Shown here: positions 1 through 10,716 of the stretch, one piece after another | How the letters are laid out: every line of letters starts with the position of its first letter | Numbering within the stretch: the first letter of the stretch is position 1 | From: Nemertoderma westbladi | Lineage: Eukaryota > Xenacoelomorpha > Nemertodermatida > Nemertodermatidae | Assembly (NCBI GenBank): GCA_032718475.1 | Contig: JAUCBJ010004830.1 | Location: 1-64,000 of the forward strand | Direction: 5' to 3' | Length of the DNA stretch: 64,000 nucleotides | Notes under the pieces: model-generated | What the model was told of the DNA's origin: nothing | Database searches by the model: none | Seen by the model: the letters and a program-made list of their open reading frames with translations, nothing else | Translations under genes and position numbers: made by a program

Positions 1-455
1 TTAATTAAAATAATTTCCCACCCGAACTCTGAGATAAAAATGTTGGGGACACCGGGACCGAGACATACAGAAATCCGAGACCAATAAGGGGGGATGGGGG
101 GGGGGGGGGACATACAGACGGACCCCTGAGAAAAAAAAACTATTCACGAGGTAATTTATTAACCGAGCGAGACTAACTAAAGAAACGTTAATAAAGCATC
201 GAGAGAATAATTAATAATATTGTTCAACTTTTATGATGTAATATAACTTTTATTAATTCATAATAATTGAAATCTAAAACTGATTCTTTTTCGTGGCTTA
301 ATTTATTATTAATAGTATTTTTGCCTTTCTACCAATTTTTGGGGTATATTAGAGCAAAAAAATAACAATTAAATGAATAAAGTAATTTTGAACAGATTAG
401 TGGTCTGTCCTTCTCTTTCTCATAATAAATATTAGAAAACTCAGTCCAAGGCTTT
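1..455. other. AT-rich non-coding stretch with a G14 run
   Basis: I see no gene here. The stretch is mostly AT-rich, with a G14 homopolymer at about 96-109 and several phrases such as gaggtaatttattaa that resemble the interior of the inverted-repeat element at 2705-3033. It is probably the 3' flank or untranslated end of the Helitron remnant that begins at 456 on the minus strand, but no Helitron 3' hairpin plus CTRR end could be placed with confidence. Confidence 0.4.
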
Positions 456-2643
456 TTACCACAGTCTACAAAACGGTTGTTCAATTAACATACCTGCATC
501 GGTAACGACTCTTTCATTGATAGAGTCAATGCTGTCTGCAGACCAAACGCCTTGGCGAGCATCGGAAAGTATATTTCCCCATTCAGGGTCATCAATATGA
601 CGCCAATTCTTCTTAAGTTCGACAATAACATCAAACTTCAACCATAACTCCCTTCCAGATAGTTTCTCAAGTGTGGGGCAATCTGCGAGTGTCGCATGTA
701 CTCTAGTCAATGGCGTGGAGCAGACGCTAGGTAGCTGTAGAAAGTCCCCACAACAGACAACATGGAAACCGCCAAAGATGGATTCCTTCTCATCCGATAT
801 TTTACATAAGGTAGAGTTAATCTTTTCGAAGAGATTTGCTCCCACCATGGATATCTCGTCGATGATGATGAGGATTACTCCATCATAGCATTTTCTTAAA
901 GCTGTAAGTTGACGGCGAGAAAGAAGTTTCTGACCCCCACGGGAGACTGGTATGTGCAGGGATCGATGTATTGTACTTCCTCCAATGGAAACAGCACTGA
1001 TTCCAGTTGGAGCCATAATCTTTACAGCTCCGGGTTTCCACATGTCTGTTAGTTTTTTCACCGCGTTTATCACGCGGCTTTTCCCTGTTCCCCCTTCGCC
1101 AGACAGGTGCATTCGTAGCTGGGTATCAGAAGTCCCACAGATACCCTTGAGAAGAGCTTTGCCAATAATGCGAAAGGCATCCAGTTGATCTCCAGTCAAT
1201 CCTTCAACCTTCGCCACATTATTTAGGTCGGGGCAAATTGCAGTTCCTTCTTTAATTGAAGTCATTGCCTGTGGTGACAACTGAATATCTGGGGAGAGGG
1301 CATACTCCAGGCGTTCTAGAACAGCCTGTCGTGTAGGAAAGTTATCATTCAAACTGCCGACAATGGTTTGAGGATTATCAACCTGAATCATGTGGTTGTC
1401 GATAGCCTCCTGGATATCCGCCAATGAGGTCCGGGAGCCGTTAACGGAAGTCGCTTCATGCCAGTTTGAGTTTGGTTGGGCTTCCACTGAAGGTAGTTGG
1501 GTGTCATTCATAGCGTCACTTCCAAATCCCAATGACTCGAGGACTCCGACCTCGGGGACATCTTTGGCAATTAACCGGCTAATATGCAGAGTTGATAAAC
1601 CAATATCGGCATTGTCTTCATCCTCATCTGAATGACAATTTGGGTTGTTATCCATTTCTTGTTCAGCAGTTGGATTATCGTTGTCACAACCATCATCATT
1701 CTGCGAGGAAAGATCTCTCAGCCTGCGTTGTTGTTCATTGGCTTCCTCCTGTCCAATGTAATACTGCTGCATGTGTTCTAACAACAGCGGTATAGAATCA
1801 GCTCCATGCCAAGATGACATCGAATCCCACCAAGATTGACCATTTGAAGGAATGAGGTCGTGTGAAGATCGGAAAGGCTTGGTCAGGATTAAGGCAAGTT
1901 GAGCGTATTTATCATGTTCCAATTCATTCCGTCTATCAGGCAACCGCGGGCCAATTATATCCGGAATTACATTGGTTTTTCGTTTAACAACGCCGTGAGT
2001 CAATCGTTGTAGGTGTAGAATTCGGAATTTGAGAACTTCACCTGTTTTCCCCGCAATAGAGACCTTCTCATACTGCTCCACAAACTCATACAGACTAATG
2101 TTGTCGAGTCCATCAGGGCGGTTGCAGTAGTCTTCCCACTGGGTGACTGACAGGTATTCCCCAGTTTGGCGATCTCTTTCAAGCAGGGTCTCATATTCCT
2201 CCTTCTGAAGAATCGCATATGCTTGCGATAAGAGCAACGTAGAAAACCTATGTGATACATATGTTAGTTGCCCCTTCCGTTCGATAAAGAAGGCAGCGAG
2301 AGGTGCAGATATTTCCTGTTTGCTACTGATCGTATAAACAATGCTGATAATCAGTTTCGCAGCAGCAGCGTGGGAACGAGACGTATTTAAGTCTTCCAAG
2401 GCTTTTTTTTCTGTCGAACGCTGCTAGGATCATCGCTGTCTGACTCTCCACACTTTGCTGAGACTTCGTGACATATTTGACAACATAAAACGCCAGAAGT
2501 GAACCAGCTGCACCAATGAGAATTCTGCAGTCATGATTACAACGAAGCAGCTCGAGTAACACAGGAACATAAGAGTTTATATATTCGTTTCCTATGACTC
2601 TAGCGTGTTCCACTTGACCATCTTCGAAGGTTGTAATCTCCAC
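456..2643 (-). pseudogene. Helitron Rep C-terminus plus Pif1-type helicase, frameshifted and truncated
   Basis: This is the remnant of a Helitron rolling-circle transposase. The 5' part (2643-2323) carries a Rep signature with two tyrosines, YVVKYVTK, typical of the Helitron Rep catalytic YxxKY motif. The 3' part (2399-456, 647 codons) continues with the Helitron linker phrase SKQEISAPLAA and then a superfamily 1 Pif1-like helicase with Walker A GEGGTGKS, Walker B IIIDEISM and the GDFLQLP motif. The reading frame changes at a T8 run (2403-2410; A8 on the coding strand), exactly where the protein should be continuous, so a one-base indel has broken the gene. The helicase stops after motif III; motifs IV-VI are absent. 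The HUH part of Rep is not seen directly upstream. This is a dead copy. Family assignment is strong; subfamily is not resolved. Confidence 0.85.
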
Positions 2644-2704
2644 TGGTCCTGTACAAAATAATGATAAAACAATAAAACATTAAGGCATTCATTAATTAAT
2701 GTAT
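2644..2704. other. short spacer between Helitron remnant and MITE
   Basis: AT-rich spacer with no feature seen. Confidence 0.3.
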
Positions 2705-3033
2705 GGCATACTTTTAGTATTTTTATTCGGCATTTTAATTCCCTTTGATATTCTTCTGAATTTACTCGCGAGATAAATTATTAAACTCGCGAGAAAATTA
2801 TTAACCTCGCAAGATAAATGATTAAACCCCGTGACACGGTCCCTATTCTGGACTGAACTATTGTTTTCTCGCTAGTTTAATTATTTATCTCACGAGGTTA
2901 ATAATTTTCACAGGTGTTTGATAATTTTCTCGCGTGTGTAATCTTTTAGCTCGTGAGATAAATAATTTTCTCGCGTGTTTAATCATTTATCAGGAATATC
3001 AAGGGGAATTAAAATGTTGAATAAAAGTATGCC
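2705..3033. mobile_element. MITE-like inverted-repeat element
   Basis: The two ends are imperfect inverted repeats of about 45 bp. The left end starts GGCATACTTTT and includes TTTTAATTCCCTTTGATATTC; the right end is its reverse complement and ends AAAAGTATGCC. The interior holds several copies, in both orientations, of a unit resembling CTCGCGAGATAAATTATTAA. No ORF is present. A non-autonomous DNA transposon (MITE) is the simplest reading. Flanks share TAATGT/AATTAATGT, but a clean target duplication could not be fixed, so the superfamily is unassigned. Confidence 0.6.
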
Positions 3034-3107
3034 AAATTAATGTCATATACATTATTAATAAATTAATAGGCAGCCACACATAACCCTATTTTCCTAGCGG
3101 AAACTAC

Positions 3108-3157
3108 GGGGGGGGGGGGGGGGGTATTTTGACCTCTCCACAATCCCCCCCCCCCCC
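3108..3157. repeat. G17 run followed by C13 run (potential long hairpin)
   Basis: A run of 17 G (3108-3124) is followed after about 20 bases by a run of 13 C (3145-3157). The pair could fold into a G:C hairpin or a quadruplex. It could also be an assembly scar, as homopolymers this long are error-prone. Confidence 0.7.
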
Positions 3158-3372
3158 ATTTTCGAAATTCAAGAAATATGTATGAAAATTGTATCAAATA
3201 GTTTCATGATAAAGGTTTTCACATACTCTGAGTTAATTGGTGCCATTTATAATTACATCCGACATTTTCCAGTGTGTGCACTATGGAAACGAAAAATACA
3301 AGTAGTCACATGTTTTCAAAAAGAAAAAATATTAGAATTGTTAGATTCTCTCAACTAGGTTTTCCGACATGC

Positions 3373-3540
3373 TGAATTCGATGGTTACATTTTCCAAGTG
3401 TTTAAATTTTGGTAGGGCCATCTACCGGGATACAGATCCACTGGTTGATTTTGGGACACAGAACTGCACGAAAAATACAAGTGAATTCGATGGTTACATT
3501 TCCCAACGGTTTAAATTTTGGTAAGGCTCCATACCGGGAC
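3373..3540. repeat. two direct copies of a ~58-bp unit
   Basis: The phrase starting GAATTCGATGGTTACATTT and ending near TACCGGGA occurs at about 3373-3430 and again at about 3483-3540, with a spacing of 110 bp. It is a short tandem or segmental duplication with no coding signal. The rest of 3034-4007 is AT-rich and I see no gene in it. Confidence 0.6.
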
Positions 3541-4007
3541 TTCATATGTTGCGCATCCAATAATGTGTTATAATGTTTAGAGTTCAAGGAAGGTTTACAA
3601 GGAAATAGATTGACTGTTCTTATTATTTCTCCATTTCTACTTAATGTGCTAACCCATTGACAATGGGGGAGGGAAGACTAATTGTGTATCATGATTTGCT
3701 GCAATTATATACAGTATAATCATAGCTTTCATTTAACAATGACAAAGTTAATTTATTAACAAGATTAATGCAATACATTAATTATTGTATATATGTAACT
3801 ATATATAGATTAATTAATTTAATTAATCTAATTTAATTAATGTACCACTACAGTAGTTGTCAGTTGGTTCAAAACCTTGGGAATATAAAAACAATTAACA
3901 TTATTCGTTTACAAAAGATTACAAATAATATTTTTATGTTACTTTCTAAATGTTACTAATTGTTCTAAATGATACTGATTGGTACATACAGTAGTCAACT
4001 TGCTTAT

Positions 4008-4921
4008 TCAGTTATGGACACCCATATTGACATACCTGCTTTGTTGTTTCACAATGCCATGGCGGTACTCAGGAGTCAGAATAGTAACATGGACAAAGTC
4101 CACATTTGATCTGATGTATGGTAAACCAAGGAGATTATGAATAATGTCTGGATAACCTATCTCCCGAGATTTGATGCCACTCTTATTGGAATCTTTCTTA
4201 TCATCCTGTTTCTTCAGGTAATTAACACCTGAAATCTTTATACCCTCTTGCTCAGTATGGGTGACCTTTACTGAGGAGATATTCTTTTTGCTATCGATTT
4301 TAACTGCTCTCCTTTCTTCAGAACCCCCCCAAGTACTTGGCACAGTACGAGGTACAGAACCTTGTATCACATGCCTGTACATTGGTGGATGATCTCAAAG
4401 CAACCCAATACCTAGGTATTGTCGGCACAGCAAACTCATGACCACCAGCGGGATAAGTATGATGACCACCAATAAGATTACTATGTGCCAATCGATTACC
4501 CTGATCATCTAATCTAAGAGTTCCATCGTCATTTCTTTGAAGAAGGTTTATAGATTCAAAATCATCAAGGGCCTCATCGCTATACAATGTATACATATCT
4601 GTACAAACTTGCTAGGTGACGAGGCATTCGGCAAAACGTATTTCCAGCCTCAACAATACGCTTATGACACTAACTGCCAGCATGGTCACAGTTGTGATTT
4701 TGCAGATGCCCATGGCAGCATAGCTCAGACCATTGATCATCCTCAATGATTCCTTGTTGAACCAATTCAGGACGATCTGTCCCAAACATAGGAGATAGCA
4801 AGTCAATGGATTCGCAGCATATTTTCCCTGCGGTTTCCTCTATAGACTCGGGGTGGAGGGTTATTCCACCATGGATATGTAGCATATTTGCCACAGGGGA
4901 TCCCTGGTCTTGAGCCTCCAT
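4008..4921 (-). pseudogene. Helitron Rep (HUH/YxxKY) fragment, second lineage
   Basis: Three minus-strand ORF pieces in the expected order make a decayed Rep. At 4921-4670 is LHIHGGITLHPE, a His-hydrophobic-His (HUH) motif followed by ICCESIDLL. At 4596-4318 are VPTIPRYWVALRSSTNVQ and SYCAKYLGG, the two-tyrosine YxxKY motif. At 4382-4008 is NVDFVHVTILTPEYR. The same three blocks, in the same order, occur in the Helitron at 40129-43639 (HVHMGLSLHPGE; YLLKYAAGK; NVDFTHITTLAPENR), so the two belong to one lineage. That lineage differs from the copy at 456-2643. Frames change between blocks and no helicase follows, so the copy is dead. Confidence 0.7.
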
Positions 4922-7239
4922 TCATGTCCATAAATACTTCACATCACCAAAGGGTTTATCAATACCTCGTTCAATCTAATGGTGAAGGTGATCCATGCAA
5001 CAATTCCAATGGCGTGTGAGTAGGGTAGTATATTTCTCCATAGCTAAAAGCCAGCTTTCTGCCTTCCAGATGCTCATAGAGCTTCAGAACTGCATTATAC
5101 ACTGGCAAAACTCCTGGAGTATATTATGTGTTATTACATGTGGCTGTGAAGAAATAATTCCAGTAACCATATAATCCATCCATAATTTCAGTCTACAGCA
5201 AAGGATATTTATAAATTTATGAACAATAAACAGTAAACACCTGCATAAATAATGAATTATATAAGATGCATATAGCGTATTGTATAACATGAACTTACGT
5301 CAGTCCTAAAGCGATATCTTCCATCTTTACATAATTCCGTTGATTTCTAAATATTAATAATACTTAAATTTTAATAAGCTTGAAAGTATAAATATTTCAG
5401 TAATCAGAATAATTTATATGGATAACGGAGGTAGGCCTACATTCCAAAAGTACAAAATTAAATTTTAAATGTAAATTATTTAATTGTGAAAGCAAAATAA
5501 TTATTTTTAATATTATGGAAATAAAATTTTTATATAGACTGTAAAAGAATATATCCTATAAATCTACAAAATGCCACCAAATGTTGTACAATTCTAATTT
5601 TTTAATAAAACAAAACTTACATAATATGGACAACTAATAAATGAACCAGGAATACAAGGCACTACAGGTGACTCTTGCTCTTTAGAAGTTGGTGCAGGTG
5701 GTGGCAGAATAGCTGAGGAAGAAAGAGGTTGGGGAGTATTGGGCCTCGTTGGCTTCCATAACTGGATGCCCTCCAGTTGGCGGCCAGATTCTGCGCCTGT
5801 TGCCTCAATCCCCTGGTTCAAATGCTCCAACCGCTTCGGGCAAACGTTTAAACGAAGTTAGTTTTAACAGAGACAAGATATTAAATCGTTGAGTAGGGAT
5901 TTGCATCAAGTCCCCCCCCCCCCCCGTGTCTCCATTATTAACAGTGATTAAACTACATACAGTACGAATTTAATTATCCATTCCCCTGGACCCACATTGG
6001 GACATTTGGTTCCAAGTGTATCTACTCAGAAAATCGTCTTCCTAGAAAGAGTATTTTTACACTAGCCCTATGGGACAGCGGCGCTTATCAAAGCTAGCCA
6101 ACTATCGTTATGAAATGTCAATCATTCAATGGGAGGTACTCTGATATATGTGTGGTGGGTGGGCTGTGCATTCAAGGGCGCTTTCTTTCTGGTTCTGCTA
6201 ACTGCTAACTATGTTACGTGCACTGCTGCTAGCTACTCTTGTCTTACTTCCACCTGTGCCTTTACAATGTATAATGTTTTACATGGCTTCCTAATAAACC
6301 ATAATTCATGTATATGGCGCGGTTATGCATAAAAAATGTATTAGTTAACATAAGTTATTAGTAAACAGGAAGTGATTTACTTTCATTTAATATCCTGAAC
6401 TCGATTAAAATTATTTTATTAAAATGAAAAATTTAATTACAATATAAACATTAATCAAAGCACAATAAAACGTGTTCCTAAATTACATTTGAGTAAGCAC
6501 AAATATACAGGGTATTATTAGTATGTCAGTCACAGTCTAATTATATTATTAATCGTGTCCCTTCAGTTTAGTCTAAAATGTCAAAGAGCCCATTAAAATT
6601 ACATTATTAGTTCGCACTTTAAAATTAAACTATAAAAATGGTGACGGTAAAAGCGAATAACATAAATAAATAAAATTAAAAATTAATTAAAAACACAGAA
6701 ATACTATTCTTTATTGCATACAATAAATTTCATCACGATTTGTAATATAGAAATAATAGTGATCTTGTTTCTATTGCCGGTATATTACTGATGATTAATT
6801 TGTTTAAGAAATAATATAATTTATAATATATCTATAATAAATAATCTATAATATAATTTGGTGGGTTAAGGCCCCATATTCAATAAAAGGAAAGAAAGCG
6901 CCTCTCTCTGAACAGGTACACTATCATGGGGACTGGGAACTGGCCAGTGTTTGCTATTGACTGACTGCATATAACAGATACAATTGTAACAGATACAAGT
7001 TGTAGCTAGAAACCCTGCCCAGTGAGGTACACTTCGCTTTGTATTAGAAAAACTCCCCTTGGAAATTGTAAACGGGATTTGTGTTTCAGACATAGACAGA
7101 CTCCAGTTACAAACGTACACATCCACAACTTCAGCTATGGTTATATTTAAAATTAACTAACTAACTCAAACAGTTAACAACTCTGCCATCGAAAACAATA
7201 ACTAACTTTTAAACTTTTCATCATTTATTATATTATGAT
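4922..7239. other. long AT-rich interval without a recognisable gene
   Basis: A minus-strand ORF at 5830-5594 (78 codons, Pro/Ser-rich) may be an upstream exon or fragment of the Helitron Rep, but I cannot identify it. A C-rich homopolymer lies near 5911-5925. The remaining sequence (about 5930-7239) is AT-rich with only short shadow ORFs, and nothing in it is supportable as a gene. Confidence 0.4.
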
Positions 7240-9473
7240 ATGAGACAACCACCACAAGCGGCCGGATCGTCCACCAGCGACCCCTCTTCTAGACCAACTT
7301 CCAGTGAGATCTTTACCTCTACAGGCGCCATGGCTACCGATTGTGATGGGACCCCAGTTGCCATGGTTACTGCTACTGGCCGTGTTGCTCCAGGCACCAC
7401 CGCTTCCGACCCAGTTCCCGTTGTTTGGAGTTCCGCTACAGAAAGCTCAGACACATCTGGTTTGGAAAACCTTTAGGGGGAGAAGCTGCCACTACTGGGA
7501 ATGTTACCACCGAGTCTGCGAGCCCGATAACTCCTGGAAATGGGGACACTTTACATGGATCTATTCCATCCACATTTCTTAACTGTCACCTTATGAACAG
7601 TCTGAGTTTAGGTAATAAACTTCCTGAGCTTAATTTGTTTCTAGAAACATGCGATTATCATGTTGTTGGTGTCACTGAGACTTGGTTACGTGATACTATA
7701 ACTGACGGTATGCTTGAGAAACTAAATGGAAAATGGTAAAATGTTTTTAGAAAAGGAGGGGATGTGGCTTTATTTGTGCCCTGAAATGTACACAGATATT
7801 TTTAAACAGTAAGTTTTCTGATTGTGAAGTTGTTGCTATCGATATATTAGGGGACGCGTTTAATGCCCGTTTAATTTGTATTTATCGATCTCAGTCTGGA
7901 AATTCAATCGAGGATATTACCCTATTATGTGAATGTATTTCGTCACAATTTTAACTGGGAAGAAATGTATTTTCCTATCAACGATATTTATAGTTGCTTT
8001 TTCAACTGTATTAATGAAGCTGGATTTACCGAGTTAGTAGACAAGCCCTCTAGAGGCAATAATATCCTTGATTTGGTATTCACTACAGAAGTTCTATGTG
8101 TCAGTAGTGTTCTAGTAAATCCCCCCTTTTCTAGTAGCGACCACAGCACATTCACTTTTAATTTATGTGGCCCTTACCAATTTTTCGAAAGTGACACATT
8201 GCAGTATTTTGATTTCAAAGATGGCGATTATACATCTTTTTCTAATTATTTAGATTCTCAGAATTGGCACAATATTTTTAGTTCTTGTACTACTATTAAA
8301 GAAATATCTAGTGATTTCAAAAAGAAATACCCGCTTCATATTAAACAGTTACAACATAAAAAGAAATTGCTCTCGTGAAGGCGCCATACCATTCAGGGTA
8401 AAAACGAGTACAAAAATTGTACTAAGGAAATCACTAGAACAATATTCAGGTATTCATGTTTGAAAGAGAATAAAATATTAGAATCTGGTAAACCAAATGC
8501 TATTTTTAGTTATATAAACTCCAAAAGAAATTATAAATCCGGTATAGCTCCTCTAAAGTTTATTGGCGAAGTCATTGTTGATGATACCACTAAAGCTAAG
8601 ATATTTTCCAAAGTACTTTCCGAAAATTACTGCGAGGACAACAAGTCTACACCGGATTTGGATAATGTGGCACCGCCAAATATTTCACTGCACGATGTTA
8701 ATTTTAATCCCAATGTTGTTTTTAATGTGTTGCGCAATTTACCTAGTAAAACTAGTAAATAGTATACCTAGCAATTTGTATAAGAACCTGGCACGCCAAC
8801 TAGCGGCGCCATTGTCAGCTATTTTTGAAATGTCATTCATTTCGCACGCTTTACCCTCTATTTGGTGTACAGCAATTGTAATACCTATGTATAAAAAGGG
8901 AGACTCATCTGACCCATATAATTACAGACCTATTTCACTTACATGTGTTGCGTGCAAAGTAATGGAAACGATTATAAATAAGGAGTTACTATCGTATCTA
9001 TTAACTAACCGCCTAATCTCTAAGCAGCAGCACGGATTCTTAAAACGTAAATCAACTGCGACTCATTTAGTTGAGCGCACTAATGATTGGTTTCGGATTC
9101 TGGACAAATGGAAAGATGTTGATGTTGTTTACATTGACTTCGAGAAGGCCTTCGACAAGGTCGTCCACGCCAAACTATTGCTAAAACTTGCTGCTTACGG
9201 AATTTCCGGTAAAATGTTAGCTTGGTTTCATTATTTTTTATCAAATCATAAATTTCGTGTGCTTGTTGGTAGGAATTATTCAGATTTTGTTGACGTCCTG
9301 TTTTATTTATTATATTTATTAATGACCTACCTAATAATTTGCATGCTGTTAGTACTAAACTATTTGCTGATGATCTAAAAATTTACGCTGACCATAGTAA
9401 ACATGTTGACATTCAGTGCGCTTTGGATACATTGTCGATTTGGTGTAATACTTGGCAATTGAGTGTTGCTACT
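7240..9473 (+). pseudogene. CR1/Jockey-like LINE, 5' half: endonuclease and reverse transcriptase remnants
   Basis: This is a non-LTR retrotransposon in decay. The first ORF (7240-7476) is a Ser/Thr-rich N-terminus. Apurinic-type endonuclease pieces follow at 7425-7739 (VVGVTETWL) and 7929-8378 (the late endonuclease SSSDHSTFTF). Reverse transcriptase runs from 8563 with NYRPISLT, VVYIDFEKAFDKV and, after a frame change, FADDLKIYADH, the catalytic box. At least four frameshifts separate the pieces, so no full protein is made. The coding sequence is cut inside RT at 9473 by the BEL element and resumes at 23949 in the frame expected for an uninterrupted LINE once one copy of the CTACT duplication is removed. 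The RT motifs fit the CR1/L2/Jockey group; the exact clade is not settled. Confidence 0.85.
9469..9473. repeat. target-site duplication CTACT (left copy)
   Basis: Five bases CTACT directly precede the left LTR and recur at 23949-23953 directly after the right LTR. Removing the BEL element and one copy restores the LINE reading frame. Five-base duplications are usual for BEL/Pao integrases. Confidence 0.9.
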
Positions 9474-10014
9474 GTGACGGGATCCAGGAGGGATCCCGAT
9501 TTATCTGATGTGGTAATTTAGTCCACGCGTCCCCGCCGTGTATAAGGGTGGAATAAAGTAACTGAGTTCTGAAGTTCGGTGTATAATAATAATAGGGCAT
9601 AGGATATAGATATAGATATAATGTGTACAAGGCGGGATACGGTAACTAAAGTCCCGTGATCCCCTAACTAAACTAATTGACTACCAACCTACGCTAGCAC
9701 TGCTACACTGAGATAACTGAATCACTGATTAATAGGTTATTGGTTATATTGCACGGTGGCCTTACTGCTACTCAATCGATGCCTTTCCCCCCTCTGATTG
9801 GTTAATACCCTTGTTGGCGCCCCGTGGAGTATTCCCGTTCACTCCACCTGTTCTCTCTGGGTTAGGGGTTTGGCCCCTGACCCTCTATTGTGTGCTTCCT
9901 TCCCACTCTTATTGGGATGGCACGAGTTGGTTAATTGCCCAATCTCGTGGCTCCCAATATTGCTTATCGGCTTATAACTTTATGGGGTGTTGGCGGGATT
10001 GAATAAGCTAACAC
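9474..10014 (-). repeat. 3' LTR of the BEL element
   Basis: This 541-bp LTR is bounded by GTG...CAC on the plus strand. It matches the 5' LTR at every base I compared except one T/C difference (about 9504) and one C in a C6/C7 run (about 9785). It contains a short GATATA repeat. Confidence 0.95.
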
Positions 10015-10023
10015 TCCCCCCCA
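10015..10023 (-). other. polypurine tract of the BEL element
   Basis: On the minus strand the sequence directly upstream of the 3' LTR is ATGGGGGGGA, a purine run of the type used to prime plus-strand DNA synthesis. Its position abutting the LTR is exactly that expected. Confidence 0.8.
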
Positions 10024-10716
10024 TGCTATCTTCCCGGTAAGAAGATAGCATCAGCCTAAAAGTGCGTTACAATCCCGCTGGATCCCGATCTAGTATCGGG
10101 TGTGGGGTGGAATTCTTTTCTCTCGGGGTCGGCTTTCCAGGCCGCCCCCTATGGGTATGATGACGCTACCCTGTGTGCCTGGCGTCTCATGTCGGGCCGA
10201 TCGCGCTCACCTCCCACGCAACTTTTGTTTCCCCAACATTTTCGCCCTATCTCACCTTCACTCTCACCCTAACTCTCTCACATTCGGACCTCCTCGTCCC
10301 TTACTCAGCCTCTTATTCTCCCCCCCCCCACACTGGAATTGCATCGGCACTCTCTCCGCACTCCGCACCATTATTCCGTCCCTCAACCTCACTTCGTCTG
10401 TCTCTTCCCTTCTGACGAATCTCCCCCCCCTCTCGTGCCGTCGCACTCAAGAGGTGTGAAATTGTCTGGCGTCTCGTCCACAGTGCCATAGTCAGTTATC
10501 CCCCAGTCCCACTAGCTAGTTGAGAAAGGTTGTATGACTATAGTACTTACTCCGATCGTGTATTTTACTGCTAATTACTACGTACGTACATACGAATTGC
10601 ACTTATATGATTATTTGCATTAATTAAATTTGTACTTAATGGTTCGTACGTTGCATGCGGCGCCTTCCAGGCGCACCACGTCCCAGTCTCAGTCTCACTC
10701 CCTCGTATCTGGGAAC
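10024..10716 (-). other. 3' untranslated region of the BEL element
   Basis: This lies between the stop of the extra ORF (10717) and the polypurine tract. It is C-rich on the plus strand. The short plus-strand ORFs here have no recognisable content and are treated as chance. Confidence 0.6.
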
